A stretch of 64,000 nt of DNA, taken from assembly GCA_934668695.1 (NCBI GenBank), contig CAKUOD010000009.1, positions 8,161 through 72,160 on the forward strand. Direction: 5' to 3'. Positions 16,377-25,472 of this stretch are shown one piece after another. The position numbers and the translations under genes are program-made. This DNA comes from an uncultured Collinsella sp. (lineage in GTDB: Bacteria > Actinomycetota > Coriobacteriia > Coriobacteriales > Coriobacteriaceae). Within the stretch, counting starts at the first letter, position 1. Each line of letters starts with the position of its first letter. Under the pieces are notes generated by a model. The model saw nothing but the letters and a program-made list of their open reading frames with translations, was not told the DNA's origin and did no database searches.

Positions 16377-19019
16377 ATGTTAGACCGTTTTACCGATCGC
16401 GCGCGCAAGGTCATGTCCATGGCCAAGCAAGAGGCGCTCGATCTTCACTCAAATAAGGTGGGCACCGAGCACCTGCTGCTCGCGCTTGCCAAGGAGGACG
16501 AGGGCATTGCCGCCGAGGCACTGCGTTCGCTCGACATCTCCTACGATGACATCATGGATACTCTCAAAGAGGTCCAGACCACGGTTCCCGAGCCCAGCGA
16601 GGAGACCGAGGCTGCCAAGCTCGCCTTTACGCCGCTCGTCATCAGCGTGATGGAGCGCTCCTTCCGCGTGGCGCGTGAGAACAACCAGACCTACGTGTCG
16701 ACCGAGCACTTGCTGATCGGCATCGTCGAAGAGGGCAACGGCATGGCCATGGACATCCTCATGCGCCTGGGCGTGTCGTCCGCTTCCATCAAAAAGGCTA
16801 TCGAGAAACTCACCGCCAAGGACCAGGACAAGAAGCGTCCGCTCGCCGGCGCCGGTGCTGGTCGTCCCGGTGCGGGCCTGCCGTTCTTTAGCGGCTCGGA
16901 TGCCTCTCAGCAAAAGGGGAGTGGCACCGATACGCTTAAGCAGTTCGCGACCAACCTCACGCAGAAGGCGCGCGACGGCGAACTCGACCCTGTAATTGGT
17001 CGCGAAAAGGAAGTCCAGCGCATGATGGAAATTCTTTCGCGCCGCACCAAGAACAACCCGCTCATTCTGGGCGACCCCGGCGTGGGCAAGACGGCCATCG
17101 TCGAGGGCCTGGCGCAGCAGATTGCAGCCGGCAACGTGCCCGAGAACCTTATGAACCAGAATATCTGGACGCTTGACCTGCCGGGTCTCGTCGCCGGCGC
17201 CAAGTACCGCGGCGAGTTTGAGGAGCGCCTCAAGAACGTAATCCAGGAGGCCACCGAAGCCGACGACGTCATCCTGTTTATCGACGAGATGCACACCATC
17301 ATCGGTGCCGGTTCTGCCGAGGGTTCCATCGACGCGAGCTCTATGCTCAAGCCCGTGCTCGCGCGCGGTGCTTTCCAGATTATCGGCGCCACCACGGCCG
17401 AGGAATTCCGCAAGTACCTCACCAAGGACCCGGCCTTCGAGCGTCGCTTCCAGACCATCGATGTCGAGGAGCCGAGCGTCGAGGATACGGTCAAGATCCT
17501 GACCGCGCTCAAGCCGCGCTACGAAGAGCACCACCATGTGCGCTATACGCAGGGTGCTATCGAGGCCGCCGCGAACCTGTCCAACCGCTATATCCAGGAT
17601 CGCTTTCTGCCCGATAAGGCCATCGACCTCATTGACGAGGCCGGTGCCCGCGCTCGCATCGCCGCGAATCGCGCTCCCGAGCCGGTGCGCGATGCCGAGC
17701 ATCGCATAGAGGAGCTCAAGGCCGCCGCACAGGAGGCCACCGAGAGCGACGACATGAACAAGGCTGCCGAGATCACTGAGCAGCAGAAGGCCGCCGAGAT
17801 TGAGCTCGCCGAGGCCAAGGCCGCCTGGACCGCCGAGCTCGACGCCAGCCCGCTCACCATCGATGTGAGTCAGATCGCCGACATCGTCTCCGTGACCTCT
17901 GGTGTGCCGGTGTCCTCGCTCACCGAAAGCGAGAGCCGTCGCCTGCTGCAAGCCGAAAGCGTGCTCAAGACCCGCATTATCGGCCAGGACGAAGCCGTCG
18001 AGGCCGTCGCCAAGGCCGTGCGCCGCAGCCGCTCGCCGCTCAAGGACCCGCGTCGCCCCGGCGGCAGCTTTATCTTCCTGGGTCCCACCGGCACGGGTAA
18101 GACCGAGCTCGCCAAGACGCTTGCCGAGTACCTCTTTGGCAGCAAGGACGCACTCATCAGCTTCGACATGTCCGAGTTCGGTAGCGAGTTCGAGGTTTCC
18201 AAGCTCATCGGCAGTCCTCCGGGTTACGTCGGTCACGACGAGGGCGGTCAGCTCACCAAGGCCGTTCGTCGCCACCCGTACTCGGTCGTGCTGTTCGACG
18301 AGATCGAGAAGGCGCACCCCGATATCTTCAACATCCTGCTGCAGGTGCTAGAGGAGGGTCGTCTGACCGATAGCCAGGGCAAGACGGTCGACTTCCGCAA
18401 CACCGTGATCATCATGACGTCCAACGTGGGCGCCCGCGAGATTGCGCAGGATGCAAGCGTTGGCTTTGGCACCACCGGCGAGCAGGGTCTCACGTCGAGT
18501 GAGATCCGCGGCCGCGCGATGGGCGAGCTCAAGCGCCTGTTCCGCCCCGAGCTGCTCAACCGCATCGACGACATCGTGGTGTTCCAGAAGCTCTCGGGTG
18601 AGAACCTGACCAAGATCGCGCACCTGCTGGTGGACGACCTGCGTCAGCGTTTGATTGCCAACGGCATGAACATCAAGCTCACCGATGCGGCCTATGACAA
18701 GATCGTGGCCGAGGGCACCGACCTCACCAACGGTGCGCGTCCGCTGCGCCGTGCTATTCAAAAGCTCATCGAGGACCCGCTGTCCGAGGAGCTTCTGGCC
18801 GGTGAGTGGGGCGAGGGCGATACCGTCCTGTGCGACGTGGCCGATGGCAAGTTTGTCTTTAGCCACGGCACGGGCGAGATCCCGGCACCGCGTCCGGCGG
18901 GCACGCTCGGTGGTGATACCGCCCCGGCGGCACCGCACACCGGAAACGCTGCTCCTGTGGGAGGCGGCGTGACCTCGGGCCCCGGCGGCATGATGCAGGC
19001 TGGTTCCGGCGCACTGTAG
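16377..19019 (+). CDS. clpC: ATP-dependent Clp protease ATP-binding subunit ClpC
   Basis: 880 aa. AAA+ unfoldase that feeds ClpP. The double Clp-N repeat spans residues 1-140 ([16 protein letters not shown] and the second [19 protein letters not shown]). The first AAA module has Walker A GDPGVGKT near 235 and Walker [11 protein letters not shown] short middle domain (about residues 440-480) is coiled and rich in Ala/Glu, as in ClpC rather than the long ClpB type. The second AAA module has GPTGTGKTE near 570. The C-terminal 45 residues are Gly/Ala/Pro-rich. ATG preceded by AAGAGGAACTAGC. The usual partners ctsR, mcsA, mcsB and radA are absent here. Confidence 0.95.
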   Translation: MLDRFTDRARKVMSMAKQEALDLHSNKVGTEHLLLALAKEDEGIAAEALRSLDISYDDIMDTLKEVQTTVPEPSEETEAAKLAFTPLVISVMERSFRVARENNQTYVSTEHLLIGIVEEGNGMAMDILMRLGVSSASIKKAIEKLTAKDQDKKRPLAGAGAGRPGAGLPFFSGSDASQQKGSGTDTLKQFATNLTQKARDGELDPVIGREKEVQRMMEILSRRTKNNPLILGDPGVGKTAIVEGLAQQIAAGNVPENLMNQNIWTLDLPGLVAGAKYRGEFEERLKNVIQEATEADDVILFIDEMHTIIGAGSAEGSIDASSMLKPVLARGAFQIIGATTAEEFRKYLTKDPAFERRFQTIDVEEPSVEDTVKILTALKPRYEEHHHVRYTQGAIEAAANLSNRYIQDRFLPDKAIDLIDEAGARARIAANRAPEPVRDAEHRIEELKAAAQEATESDDMNKAAEITEQQKAAEIELAEAKAAWTAELDASPLTIDVSQIADIVSVTSGVPVSSLTESESRRLLQAESVLKTRIIGQDEAVEAVAKAVRRSRSPLKDPRRPGGSFIFLGPTGTGKTELAKTLAEYLFGSKDALISFDMSEFGSEFEVSKLIGSPPGYVGHDEGGQLTKAVRRHPYSVVLFDEIEKAHPDIFNILLQVLEEGRLTDSQGKTVDFRNTVIIMTSNVGAREIAQDASVGFGTTGEQGLTSSEIRGRAMGELKRLFRPELLNRIDDIVVFQKLSGENLTKIAHLLVDDLRQRLIANGMNIKLTDAAYDKIVAEGTDLTNGARPLRRAIQKLIEDPLSEELLAGEWGEGDTVLCDVADGKFVFSHGTGEIPAPRPAGTLGGDTAPAAPHTGNAAPVGGGVTSGPGGMMQAGSGAL

Positions 19020-19147
19020 GGATTGAATATAACCTTGCATGATGGGGGGCGTTTCCGATGGAGGTGCGCCCCTTTTCTTGTAGAGAAGAGTTTCCGGTAA
19101 CGATAAAATAATTGAAAAAGTTCTGCTGGATGGCAAAAGGAGTTACT

Positions 19148-19717
19148 ATGGCGAATAGCGCTCAAAGAATTGAGATGTCGTTCGATAACATGAGAAAAAT
19201 CGGAATGGTTCTTTGTGCCGTGCTGGTACTTATAGCCATCGCTACCATCGCCGTCTTTGGTTCGGCATTTGTTGTTGCATACCAAAGTATTTTGAACGGC
19301 GCAGTGGTAATCGAGGGGGTCGTTGAGCTTGGTAAGGGCGGCAGCATCGCGCTCCCAAACTTGGCGCTATGGGCGGTTTTGCTCCTTGCTGGGGAGTTCA
19401 CATTGTTAAGCATCAGCTTCGATGTCGCCCGTCGTCAATCGCCTTTTACTATTCGACATGCACGGATGATTACCGTTATTGCTTGCCTATTTGCAATCAA
19501 TGCCGTGATGGGCTCTCTACAGATTGGTAGCGATTTAAAAATAATGATGGGCAATTGTATGTTGAGCTGTCGTATGAATTCCGCTCTCCTTCAGATTGGT
19601 GACTCAGGCATCACTTTGGATGTGGGATCCATCATTGCAATGATGGTCGCTTTCGCTTTGTCGATCTTCTGGCGCTATGGGGCGCTTTTGCAGTCCCAGT
19701 CCGATGATTTGGTCTAG
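19148..19717 (+). CDS. DUF2975-like membrane protein
   Basis: 189 aa with four predicted membrane helices (about residues 18-42, 73-93, 110-125, 158-178). The phrase RRQSPFTIRHARMI between helices 2 and 3 resembles the gEiFT-ENVKRLR segment of DUF2975 proteins. Such proteins are commonly encoded directly before a small XRE regulator of the YozG type, and that is the case here, 10 bp downstream. Function unknown; the pair is often considered a membrane-linked regulatory unit. ATG follows AAAGGAGTTACT. GC content is clearly lower than that of clpC, so probably accessory. Confidence 0.6.
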   Translation: MANSAQRIEMSFDNMRKIGMVLCAVLVLIAIATIAVFGSAFVVAYQSILNGAVVIEGVVELGKGGSIALPNLALWAVLLLAGEFTLLSISFDVARRQSPFTIRHARMITVIACLFAINAVMGSLQIGSDLKIMMGNCMLSCRMNSALLQIGDSGITLDVGSIIAMMVAFALSIFWRYGALLQSQSDDLV

Positions 19718-19727
19718 GTGATTGACC

Positions 19728-20054
19728 ATGGATTATCTCATTATTGAGGTTGAGACGCTTTTACTTAAGACCGGGAAAACAAATGCCGATCTAATAAGAG
19801 CGACTGGGCATACGCCAGCCAACATTTCTAAAATCCGTAATGCAAAAATCAAGGCCATACGCTTGAAGACATTGCTCGATATCTGTGTTGAGTTGGATTG
19901 TCAGCCGGGAGATTTGATCCGTCGCGTGAGTGAAACAGAACTTGAGGAACTTACCATCGCGCGTGCGCGGAATAAGATTTTGCAAAGACGCAATCCCGAC
20001 ACCTCCGAGATATTGCCCACAGAGGTTTACGTAGTAGATCTTTCTAAGGAATAA
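19728..20054 (+). CDS. XRE-family transcriptional regulator (small HTH)
   Basis: 108 aa. The N-terminal helix-turn-helix is NADLIRATGHTPANISKI followed by LKTLLDICVELDCQPGDLIR, the YozG/Cro-type pattern in which the third helix is followed by a phrase on low-copy repression. The C-terminal 40 residues are charged. TTG (19722) and ATG (19728) are possible starts; AGGTGA upstream favours ATG. It forms an operon with the preceding membrane protein. It is a candidate to bind the palindrome at 20165-20183; that is inference. Confidence 0.8.
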   Translation: MDYLIIEVETLLLKTGKTNADLIRATGHTPANISKIRNAKIKAIRLKTLLDICVELDCQPGDLIRRVSETELEELTIARARNKILQRRNPDTSEILPTEVYVVDLSKE

Positions 20055-20097
20055 CAAAACAGAATAAGAAGACAAGAAGACAAACACGTATACATGC

Positions 20098-20136
20098 AAG
20101 GCTCCTACCGCAAACGATCGGTAGGAGCCTTAATTT
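20098..20136 (+). terminator. Terminator after the XRE gene
   Basis: Perfect 12-bp stem AAGGCTCCTACC / GGTAGGAGCCTT, loop GCAAACGATC, then TTAATTT. 43 bp after the stop. Confidence 0.85.
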
Positions 20137-20164
20137 ATTTGAAAACAGTTCTTGAAATCATAAG

Positions 20165-20183
20165 GTTATCGATATACGATAAC
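20165..20183. promoter_or_regulatory. Operator-like palindrome GTTATCG-N5-CGATAAC
   Basis: Perfect 7-bp arms with spacer ATATA, in the AT-rich stretch just upstream of the Cys-rich short ORF and its strong ribosome-binding site. Compatible with a dimeric repressor site overlapping a promoter. Confidence 0.55.
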
Positions 20184-20222
20184 GAAGTATTAAAACAGAC
20201 GATAAATCGAAAGGAGGTAACT

Positions 20223-20333
20223 ATAAACTGCGTAATTGATCCGTGCTGCAACGTGCAGGGTGGTGGCGGTGGCTGCCGCAATTACCACCCGTGTTCCCGC
20301 TGTAGCTGTTTTGGCGTATATGTTCATTTCTAG
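20223..20333 (+). CDS. Cys- and Gly-rich short peptide, candidate secreted or modified peptide precursor
   Basis: 36 codons ending at TAG 20331-20333, with seven Cys, one run of five Gly, and the order C-x4-CC, GGGGGC, C-x2-C-x-C, then a hydrophobic aromatic end FGVYVHF. A textbook ribosome-binding site AAAGGAGGT ends 5 nt before the first codon, but that codon is ATA, not a canonical start; the frame stays open upstream to a TTG at 20139. An operator-like palindrome precedes it, and a terminator and an ABC exporter follow. It could be a bacteriocin/RiPP-like precursor, a metal-binding peptide or chance. An overlapping frame from TTG 20236 gives a 40-residue hydrophobic peptide. No modification enzyme is nearby. 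Confidence 0.35.
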   Translation: MNCVIDPCCNVQGGGGGCRNYHPCSRCSCFGVYVHF

Positions 20334-20373
20334 CAACGCGAACGTTAATGCTGGTTAAGACAGCAGAGGGTAA

Positions 20374-20418
20374 GCAGCGTGGTCGATAACTGCCATCCGT
20401 CGGCCGCGCTGCCTTTTT
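20374..20418 (+). terminator. Terminator between the short ORF and the ABC genes
   Basis: GCAGCGTGGTCG / CGGCCGCGCTGC, 12 bp with two G-T pairs, loop of 15 nt, then TTTTT. Such a leaky terminator between a peptide gene and its transporter genes would favour excess peptide message. Confidence 0.8.
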
Positions 20419-20435
20419 AATGAGGTTCATGAGAT

Positions 20436-21164
20436 ATGGGTAATGCGATTTCAATCAAGGATCTATCAAAGCGCTACGGCAAAAGTTGGGCGTTGTCTGA
20501 TATTTCATTTGATATAGATGAGGGCGAAGTGTGCGCTCTCGTTGGGGAGAACGGCGCGGGGAAGAGTACGTTGATTGATATTCTTCTTGGCTTGCTTAAA
20601 GCAACGAAAGGTTCAATCAGTTTTTTCGGCGAGTCTGGGAGAACAGGCCTGGCAAGAGCACGCAGAAATATCGGATTCGTCCCCGACGGCTGTGGGGCAT
20701 TCTTGAACTTAACCGGTCGAGAAAACTTGATCTCACGCTGTATCGAGTGGGGGCTGCCGAAAAGTGAAGTTAATCGAGTGCTCGCTGCCGTTGGCCTAGA
20801 AAATGCGGCGGATGCATCGGTAAAACAATACTCGCTCGGTATGAAGCGTCGCCTGGATATCGGCACGGCTCTTCTGGGCAATCCGCAACTACTCATCATG
20901 GATGAACCCATAAACGGGCTCGATCCAGTGGGTGTGATTGAGGTGCGTGATCTCCTGCTGTCGTTGAAGGACAGGCGGGATAAAACGGTGCTCATTTCAA
21001 GCCATAACCTAGATGAATTGGAGAAAGTCGCGACATCTTTCGCTTTTCTCCATCAAGGCAGACTTCTCGTTAAGGAAGAGAATTCCTATAAAGACAGAAG
21101 TCTGGAAAAGCGGTTTTTGGATTTGATCAGGGAGGCAGATAATGCAACTTCTGCGACTGATTAG
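20436..21164 (+). CDS. ABC transporter ATP-binding protein
   Basis: 242 aa ATPase. Walker A GENGAGKST near residues 38-46, a signature loop degenerate as KQYSLGMKRRLDIG in place of LSGGQ (typical of CcmA/antibiotic-type exporters), Walker B LLIMDEPINGLDP and the switch His in VLISSHNL. The C-terminal tail is short. ATG preceded by TGAGGTTCATGAGAT. Its end overlaps the first permease by 23 bp. With two small dissimilar permeases it fits exporters for bacteriocin immunity, lantibiotic self-protection or similar, and the Cys-rich ORF upstream is the obvious partner to test. Confidence 0.9.
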   Translation: MGNAISIKDLSKRYGKSWALSDISFDIDEGEVCALVGENGAGKSTLIDILLGLLKATKGSISFFGESGRTGLARARRNIGFVPDGCGAFLNLTGRENLISRCIEWGLPKSEVNRVLAAVGLENAADASVKQYSLGMKRRLDIGTALLGNPQLLIMDEPINGLDPVGVIEVRDLLLSLKDRRDKTVLISSHNLDELEKVATSFAFLHQGRLLVKEENSYKDRSLEKRFLDLIREADNATSATD

Positions 21165-21945
21165 ATGCGAAGCCCGTCGGTTGCTCAGAAATCCAGCCTA
21201 TTTCGTGTTGTTGATCTGGGGGATTTGGATTGTTAAAGATGTCTGTAATCCAAATATGTATGGGACCTATGGAACATCTGATTTAGGGGGAGTCGGCAAA
21301 CAGATCGGTTTCTTTGCGAACATCCTCGACAAGACTGACCCGGCTGGTTCGGCGGTTCGGACGGCACTATTCATGACCTACGAGTGGTTTTTCGTTCTGG
21401 TCGGATGCATTGTTATTTCCTGTGCGATGGATTATCAAAGCAGGTCTTCTGAAGTGACGTATGCAAAGGGTACGGGTATAGCAAAGGCCGTTGTCGCAAA
21501 GTGGCTTGTTCTGACGATTGCAACTTCAATAGCGTTCAACCTGTTTTCGGGATTTACTCTCTTCAAATCTCCGCTTGGCTGCTATGTGGATGGGCGGGTG
21601 TTTCTTGATAGATACCTGCCCGTGTTGCTTTTGATTGATGCTATTTTGGCTGCATTAGTAGCTCAGTCGATGGCAGTTTTCTATTTACTTAGAAATGCAC
21701 CGCTTAGCATTATGTTGGTGTTGGTCGGGACGCTGCTCGCCTCCGATGAATATACGCTGGTGGTCTTTTCCAATCACGCATCGACGCAAATTCCCTGGTG
21801 GCTCTCAGTCGGACCATACTTACGCCATCTTGGAAATCTGTGCTTTCAAGGCCTGGCCATTAATCAGATCATTCTTTTCTCTGTTATTTGCACCGTTGTT
21901 TCGTTGCAGCTCGGGGTCATGGGAATCAAAGCGAGGAGGGGGTAG
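21142..21945 (+). CDS. ABC transporter permease (first subunit)
   Basis: 267 aa with about six membrane helices; begins MQLLRLIRCEARRLLRNPAYF, the usual cytoplasmic start of ABC-2-type permeases. The start lies inside the end of the ATPase gene (translational coupling). The extracellular stretch between helices 1 and 2 is long (about 60 residues) and rich in Gly, Thr and Asn. No named family could be assigned. It belongs with 20436-21164 and 21948-22757 in one operon of lower GC than the core genes. Confidence 0.75.
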   Translation: MQLLRLIRCEARRLLRNPAYFVLLIWGIWIVKDVCNPNMYGTYGTSDLGGVGKQIGFFANILDKTDPAGSAVRTALFMTYEWFFVLVGCIVISCAMDYQSRSSEVTYAKGTGIAKAVVAKWLVLTIATSIAFNLFSGFTLFKSPLGCYVDGRVFLDRYLPVLLLIDAILAALVAQSMAVFYLLRNAPLSIMLVLVGTLLASDEYTLVVFSNHASTQIPWWLSVGPYLRHLGNLCFQGLAINQIILFSVICTVVSLQLGVMGIKARRG

Positions 21946-21947
21946 AA

Positions 21948-22757
21948 ATGCGCTGCGGAGATATGATTAAGGCTGAAGCCTATCGAGTTATGAAGAGCAA
22001 AGCGCCTCTTCTGCTGATTGCGGCAGGTTTCGTGCTCGCATTGCTTTATTCTGCGTCTTATGAACCATGGAGAGCCTACGGAACGAGCGATTGGCTTGGC
22101 GACGGTGTTATGGGCTTCTTTCCAAACCCACAATATGGTTTTGGGGGAATTCCGGGAGACCTCGTTAAAGATGGAGCTCGCTACCTTTCCGATGTGGCAC
22201 CGCTTGCCCATTCTCTGTTCTTTCCTATTGTTGCTGTTCTCGTCATCGGCTATGCGTTTCGAACTCCGATAACGGGATCTCAATGGCTTGTTTCCTATGC
22301 AAGGGGAATGAAAACAGTACAGTTGTTGGTTGCAAGGACTCTTGTTTCGATTGTCACGCTTGTCGGTGGCTTTGTCCTCTTTTCGATACTCGTTAGTGTG
22401 GTCCAAAGCGCGAGTGGCATAGGAATGACGATGGATATGATCGGAGAGTTTCTTCTTCGGCTGTCTCTTGCTGCCTTGATTTGCACAACGTTATGCCTGC
22501 TGCTCGTCCTGGCCATCTCGCTCTTTGGAAATGGCGCGTTTGTTCTATCGTTCATCATCCTGCTGCTTTATTTGGGGTACGGGAATCCAAATATGCCACT
22601 GCACTTGACATGGCTGGCGACCCTTGCGTCCCCGCGACCAATTCAATTCATCGTGCCGGGGACGTTGCTATTTGTGGCGCTGGCAACAGTCGTTCCCATT
22701 GTCATCCTCGGACTTTGTTGGGCTATCAAGGGCGCTATCAGAAAACGGAGCATATAA
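21948..22757 (+). CDS. ABC transporter permease (second subunit)
   Basis: 269 aa with about six membrane helices. It begins MRCGDMIKAEAYRVMKSKAPL, the same layout as its neighbour and with a similar first luminal loop (WRAYGTSDWLGDG compared with MYGTYGTSDLGG in the first permease). The two permeases therefore probably arose by duplication. ATG is preceded by GCGAGGAGGGGGTAGAA, 2 bp after the previous stop. Substrate unknown; exporter is inferred from architecture. Confidence 0.75.
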   Translation: MRCGDMIKAEAYRVMKSKAPLLLIAAGFVLALLYSASYEPWRAYGTSDWLGDGVMGFFPNPQYGFGGIPGDLVKDGARYLSDVAPLAHSLFFPIVAVLVIGYAFRTPITGSQWLVSYARGMKTVQLLVARTLVSIVTLVGGFVLFSILVSVVQSASGIGMTMDMIGEFLLRLSLAALICTTLCLLLVLAISLFGNGAFVLSFIILLLYLGYGNPNMPLHLTWLATLASPRPIQFIVPGTLLFVALATVVPIVILGLCWAIKGAIRKRSI

Positions 22758-22901
22758 ATGAAAGAGTGCTAACGGCTTCGCCTGTTTTCAAAAGTTATAT
22801 ATTGGTATTACCGCTCATCCAGCAGATATGTGACTAATCCCACAACGGCAAAACCGGTCCAATGAGTGCTTCTGTGTCGAGACATCCAGTTGCTTGACAA
22901 C

Positions 22902-22935
22902 TTGCTATACTTAATCCAAGAGATTTGTATAGCAA
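22902..22935. promoter_or_regulatory. Operator-like inverted repeat of the toxin-antitoxin operon
   Basis: Perfect 9-bp arms TTGCTATAC (22902-22910) and GTATAGCAA (22927-22935), separated by 16 bp and ending 16 bp before the antitoxin start. The left arm contains the TATACT -10-like box. This fits autoregulation by the antitoxin. Confidence 0.65.
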
Positions 22936-22951
22936 ACAGGGAGGCAGGGTT

Positions 22952-23311
22952 ATGGCGACGACGTTGCTCGACAGGCATTCCGCCCAGATGAATGTGCGCA
23001 TGGATCGTCAGCTCAAGGAGGCGGGAGATGCGGTGCTCGCAAGCCTCGGCATGACGCCGTCGCAGGCCGTTCGGGCGCTTTGGGAATATCTGGTCATCAA
23101 CGAACGCATGCCTTCAAAGGAGGGGAGCGCAGAGATTCTCTCCGACGAGACGAACCAGCGATTCGTGGAATCAAGAGCAGCACAGGGTAGCCATATCATT
23201 CGCGATTCGTGCCTCAAATACGGCATCCCCATCCCTGAGTTCTCGGGTGACTACGACGACCTCTATGAGGAGGCCATGGCCGATCGCTATCCCGAGTGGG
23301 TGGAGCTATGA
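22952..23311 (+). CDS. RelB/DinJ-like antitoxin
   Basis: 119 aa. N-terminal ribbon-helix-helix segment AQMNVRMDRQLKEAGDAVLASLGMTPSQAVRALWEYL (quoted here in outline, about residues 11-47), which is the RelB/DinJ pattern. The acidic C-terminal half (DYDDLYEEAMADRYPEWVEL) would wrap the toxin. ATG preceded by GGGAGGCAGGGTT. Its stop overlaps the toxin start (ATGA). It neutralises the PIN toxin and probably represses the operon through the inverted repeat just upstream. Confidence 0.85.
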   Translation: MATTLLDRHSAQMNVRMDRQLKEAGDAVLASLGMTPSQAVRALWEYLVINERMPSKEGSAEILSDETNQRFVESRAAQGSHIIRDSCLKYGIPIPEFSGDYDDLYEEAMADRYPEWVEL

Positions 23312-23829
23312 GTGCGGGCGGAATCCTCAAGTTGCTGATCGATACCAACGTATGGATGGATTATTTTTCTGGCAGGTCTGACCGTACGGCAAACGTCGTC
23401 CATCTGATCGAGATCGCCGACGCTTCGGAGCTGATTGCCCTGTTTGCCTCGTCGCTTTCGGTCAAAGATGTCTCGTATCTTGTCTCGGCGGCAATCAAGA
23501 AGGAGTGCCGAAGGAAGAATGGCTCGCTGAGCGATAGCGCCATTGCGGCGGCGGACGAAACGGCCTGGGCATGCGTTCGGCAGATGCGCGAGCTCGCCCT
23601 TATCGCGCCGGTGGGAGCAGACGAGGTCTTCGACTCCTTTGTGTTCAAGTATCATCACAACGACTTTGAGGACGACCTGATGCTGGGCGTCGCCAATCGT
23701 ATCGATGCCGATTACGTCGTGACAGAGGACAAGAATCTCATTAAACATACCAATGGCGTATGCATAAACGTTGATCAAGCGTTGAGGTTGGTCGAAGGGT
23801 CCAACGTCCCTTCGGCGCGGCCCGTCTAA
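23308..23829 (+). CDS. PIN-domain ribonuclease toxin (VapC-like)
   Basis: 173 aa. The PIN acidic residues are visible: LLIDTNVWMDYF (Asp about 12 and 18), the central NDFEDDLMLGVANRI and the late YVVTEDKNLIKH. These acids bind Mg2+ for endoribonuclease activity. The start ATG overlaps the antitoxin stop TGA. Pairing a PIN toxin with a RelB/DinJ-type antitoxin, rather than a VapB-type one, is seen in some gut bacteria but is not the classical combination. RNA target unknown. Confidence 0.85.
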   Translation: MSAGGILKLLIDTNVWMDYFSGRSDRTANVVHLIEIADASELIALFASSLSVKDVSYLVSAAIKKECRRKNGSLSDSAIAAADETAWACVRQMRELALIAPVGADEVFDSFVFKYHHNDFEDDLMLGVANRIDADYVVTEDKNLIKHTNGVCINVDQALRLVEGSNVPSARPV

Positions 23830-23977
23830 GCTGCTTTATCTTGATAAAGTGGCATTTCCTCGCCGTTAGCCGATGATGCGAGAGCGCTCAGCGTATTCGA
23901 CTGGTTTATGCATGCAAAGTCTGGGAATATACAAGACGCATGTCTTACTGTCTAACCAGTTGCGCCAAGGAGGCACC

Positions 23978-25435
23978 ATGGACTACAAGATCACCGGCTA
24001 CGAGCCCGCCCAGCTGTTCCATTTCTTTGAGGATATCAGCGCGATTCCCCGCGAGTCTGGCAACGAGAAGGGCATCAGCGATTTCCTGGTCGCGTTTGCC
24101 AAGGAGCGCGGCCTCGATGTGTATCAGGACGAGGTCTACAACGTCATCATTCGCAAGCCTGCTTCCGCCGGCGCCGAGGATGCTCCGACCGTAATGCTGC
24201 AGGGTCACATCGACATGGTGTGCGATAAGCTGGGTTCCGTCGAGCACGATTTTACGACCGACGGTATCGACCTGGTCGTCAAGGACGGCGTTCTTACCGC
24301 CAACGGCACCACCCTGGGCGCCGACAACGGCATTGCTGTGGCTCTGATGCTCACCGTGCTCAACGACGATTCGATCGCTCACCCGGCCCTCGAGTGCGTG
24401 TTCACCACCGACGAGGAGTCTGGCCTGGTTGGCGCCGAGACGCTCGACAAGTCCCAGATTAGCGCTCGCACCATGATCAACCTCGACTCCGAGGAAGAGG
24501 GTGTTGCGACCGTGAGCTGCGCCGGCGGCGTCGTCGTTACCTACACCTGCCCCATCGTGCGCGAGCACAAGACCGGTAGCACCCTCACGCTCGAAATCTC
24601 CGGCCTGCTCGGCGGTCACTCCGGCAGCGACATCCACCTGGAGCGCGGCAACGGCAACCTTATCATGGCCCGTATCATCGACCGTCTGATGGTCGCCGGC
24701 GAGCCTGCCATCGTCAGCTTTAACGGTGGCACCAAGGACAACGCCATCAACCGCGAGTGCAAAGCCGAGCTGATTTACGCCGACCATGCTGCCGCCGAGG
24801 CGGCGGCCGAGATCGCCCGTGGCATCATCGCCGACGTCGCCGCCGAGCTCGAGGTCTTCGACCCCGGCTTAACCTGCAGCGTCGAGATTGCCGACGATGT
24901 CGAGGTCGAGGCCATGGACGAGAAGTCCGCACTTGCCCTCATCCGCGCCCTGCGTCTTGCCCCCAACGGCGTGATCCGCCGCAACGTCGCCACCGACGGC
25001 TCCGTCGAGGTTTCCTCCAACATCGGCGTGGTCGCCACTTCCGACGATCAGGTCAAGATCATGCTGTCCCCGCGCTCCTCGATCACCTCGCTGCAGAACG
25101 AGTTCAAGGATCGCCTCCAGACGCTGGCAGATGTCCTGGGCTTCGACGCCAAGTTCGAGTTCGAGTATCCCGGTTGGAGCTACGCCGAGCATTCGCCGAT
25201 CCGCGATATCTTCGTCGAGAGCTATCGCGAGCTCTTTGGCTCCGAGCTGCGCATCGAGTCCATCCACGCCGGCCTTGAGTGTGGCCTGTTTGCCGAGGCC
25301 CTGCACGGCCTGGACGCCATCGCCGTGGGCCCGACGCTCTCCGATGTCCACACCCCGGACGAGAGCATGGAGCTCGCTTCTTCCGAGCGCTTCTACGAGC
25401 TGCTCATCGACGTCCTCAAGCGCCTTGCTGCGTAA
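23978..25435 (+). CDS. pepD: Aminoacyl-histidine dipeptidase (M20 family)
   Basis: 485 aa, the normal PepD length. Cytosolic Zn metallopeptidase for Xaa-His and other dipeptides. Motifs: EDISAIPRESGNEKGISDFL at the start, metal ligands in GHIDMVCDK (His about 80, Asp 82), LGADNGIA, TTDEESGLVGA (catalytic Glu) and IHAGLECGLFAE near the C-terminus. ATG at 23978 follows AAGGAGGCACC; upstream in-frame codons lack a ribosome-binding site. GC-rich like the core genome, unlike its immediate neighbours. Confidence 0.95.
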   Translation: MDYKITGYEPAQLFHFFEDISAIPRESGNEKGISDFLVAFAKERGLDVYQDEVYNVIIRKPASAGAEDAPTVMLQGHIDMVCDKLGSVEHDFTTDGIDLVVKDGVLTANGTTLGADNGIAVALMLTVLNDDSIAHPALECVFTTDEESGLVGAETLDKSQISARTMINLDSEEEGVATVSCAGGVVVTYTCPIVREHKTGSTLTLEISGLLGGHSGSDIHLERGNGNLIMARIIDRLMVAGEPAIVSFNGGTKDNAINRECKAELIYADHAAAEAAAEIARGIIADVAAELEVFDPGLTCSVEIADDVEVEAMDEKSALALIRALRLAPNGVIRRNVATDGSVEVSSNIGVVATSDDQVKIMLSPRSSITSLQNEFKDRLQTLADVLGFDAKFEFEYPGWSYAEHSPIRDIFVESYRELFGSELRIESIHAGLECGLFAEALHGLDAIAVGPTLSDVHTPDESMELASSERFYELLIDVLKRLAA

Positions 25436-25472
25436 AGGCTGCGCTAATAGCGATCCGAGTCACGTGCTGAAA

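Noticed and set aside
20094..20333. 79-codon version of the Cys-rich frame starting at an ATG inside the terminator
   Set aside because: That ATG lies in the loop-proximal part of the preceding terminator and has no ribosome-binding site; the strong AAAGGAGGT at 20209-20218 points to a start just downstream.
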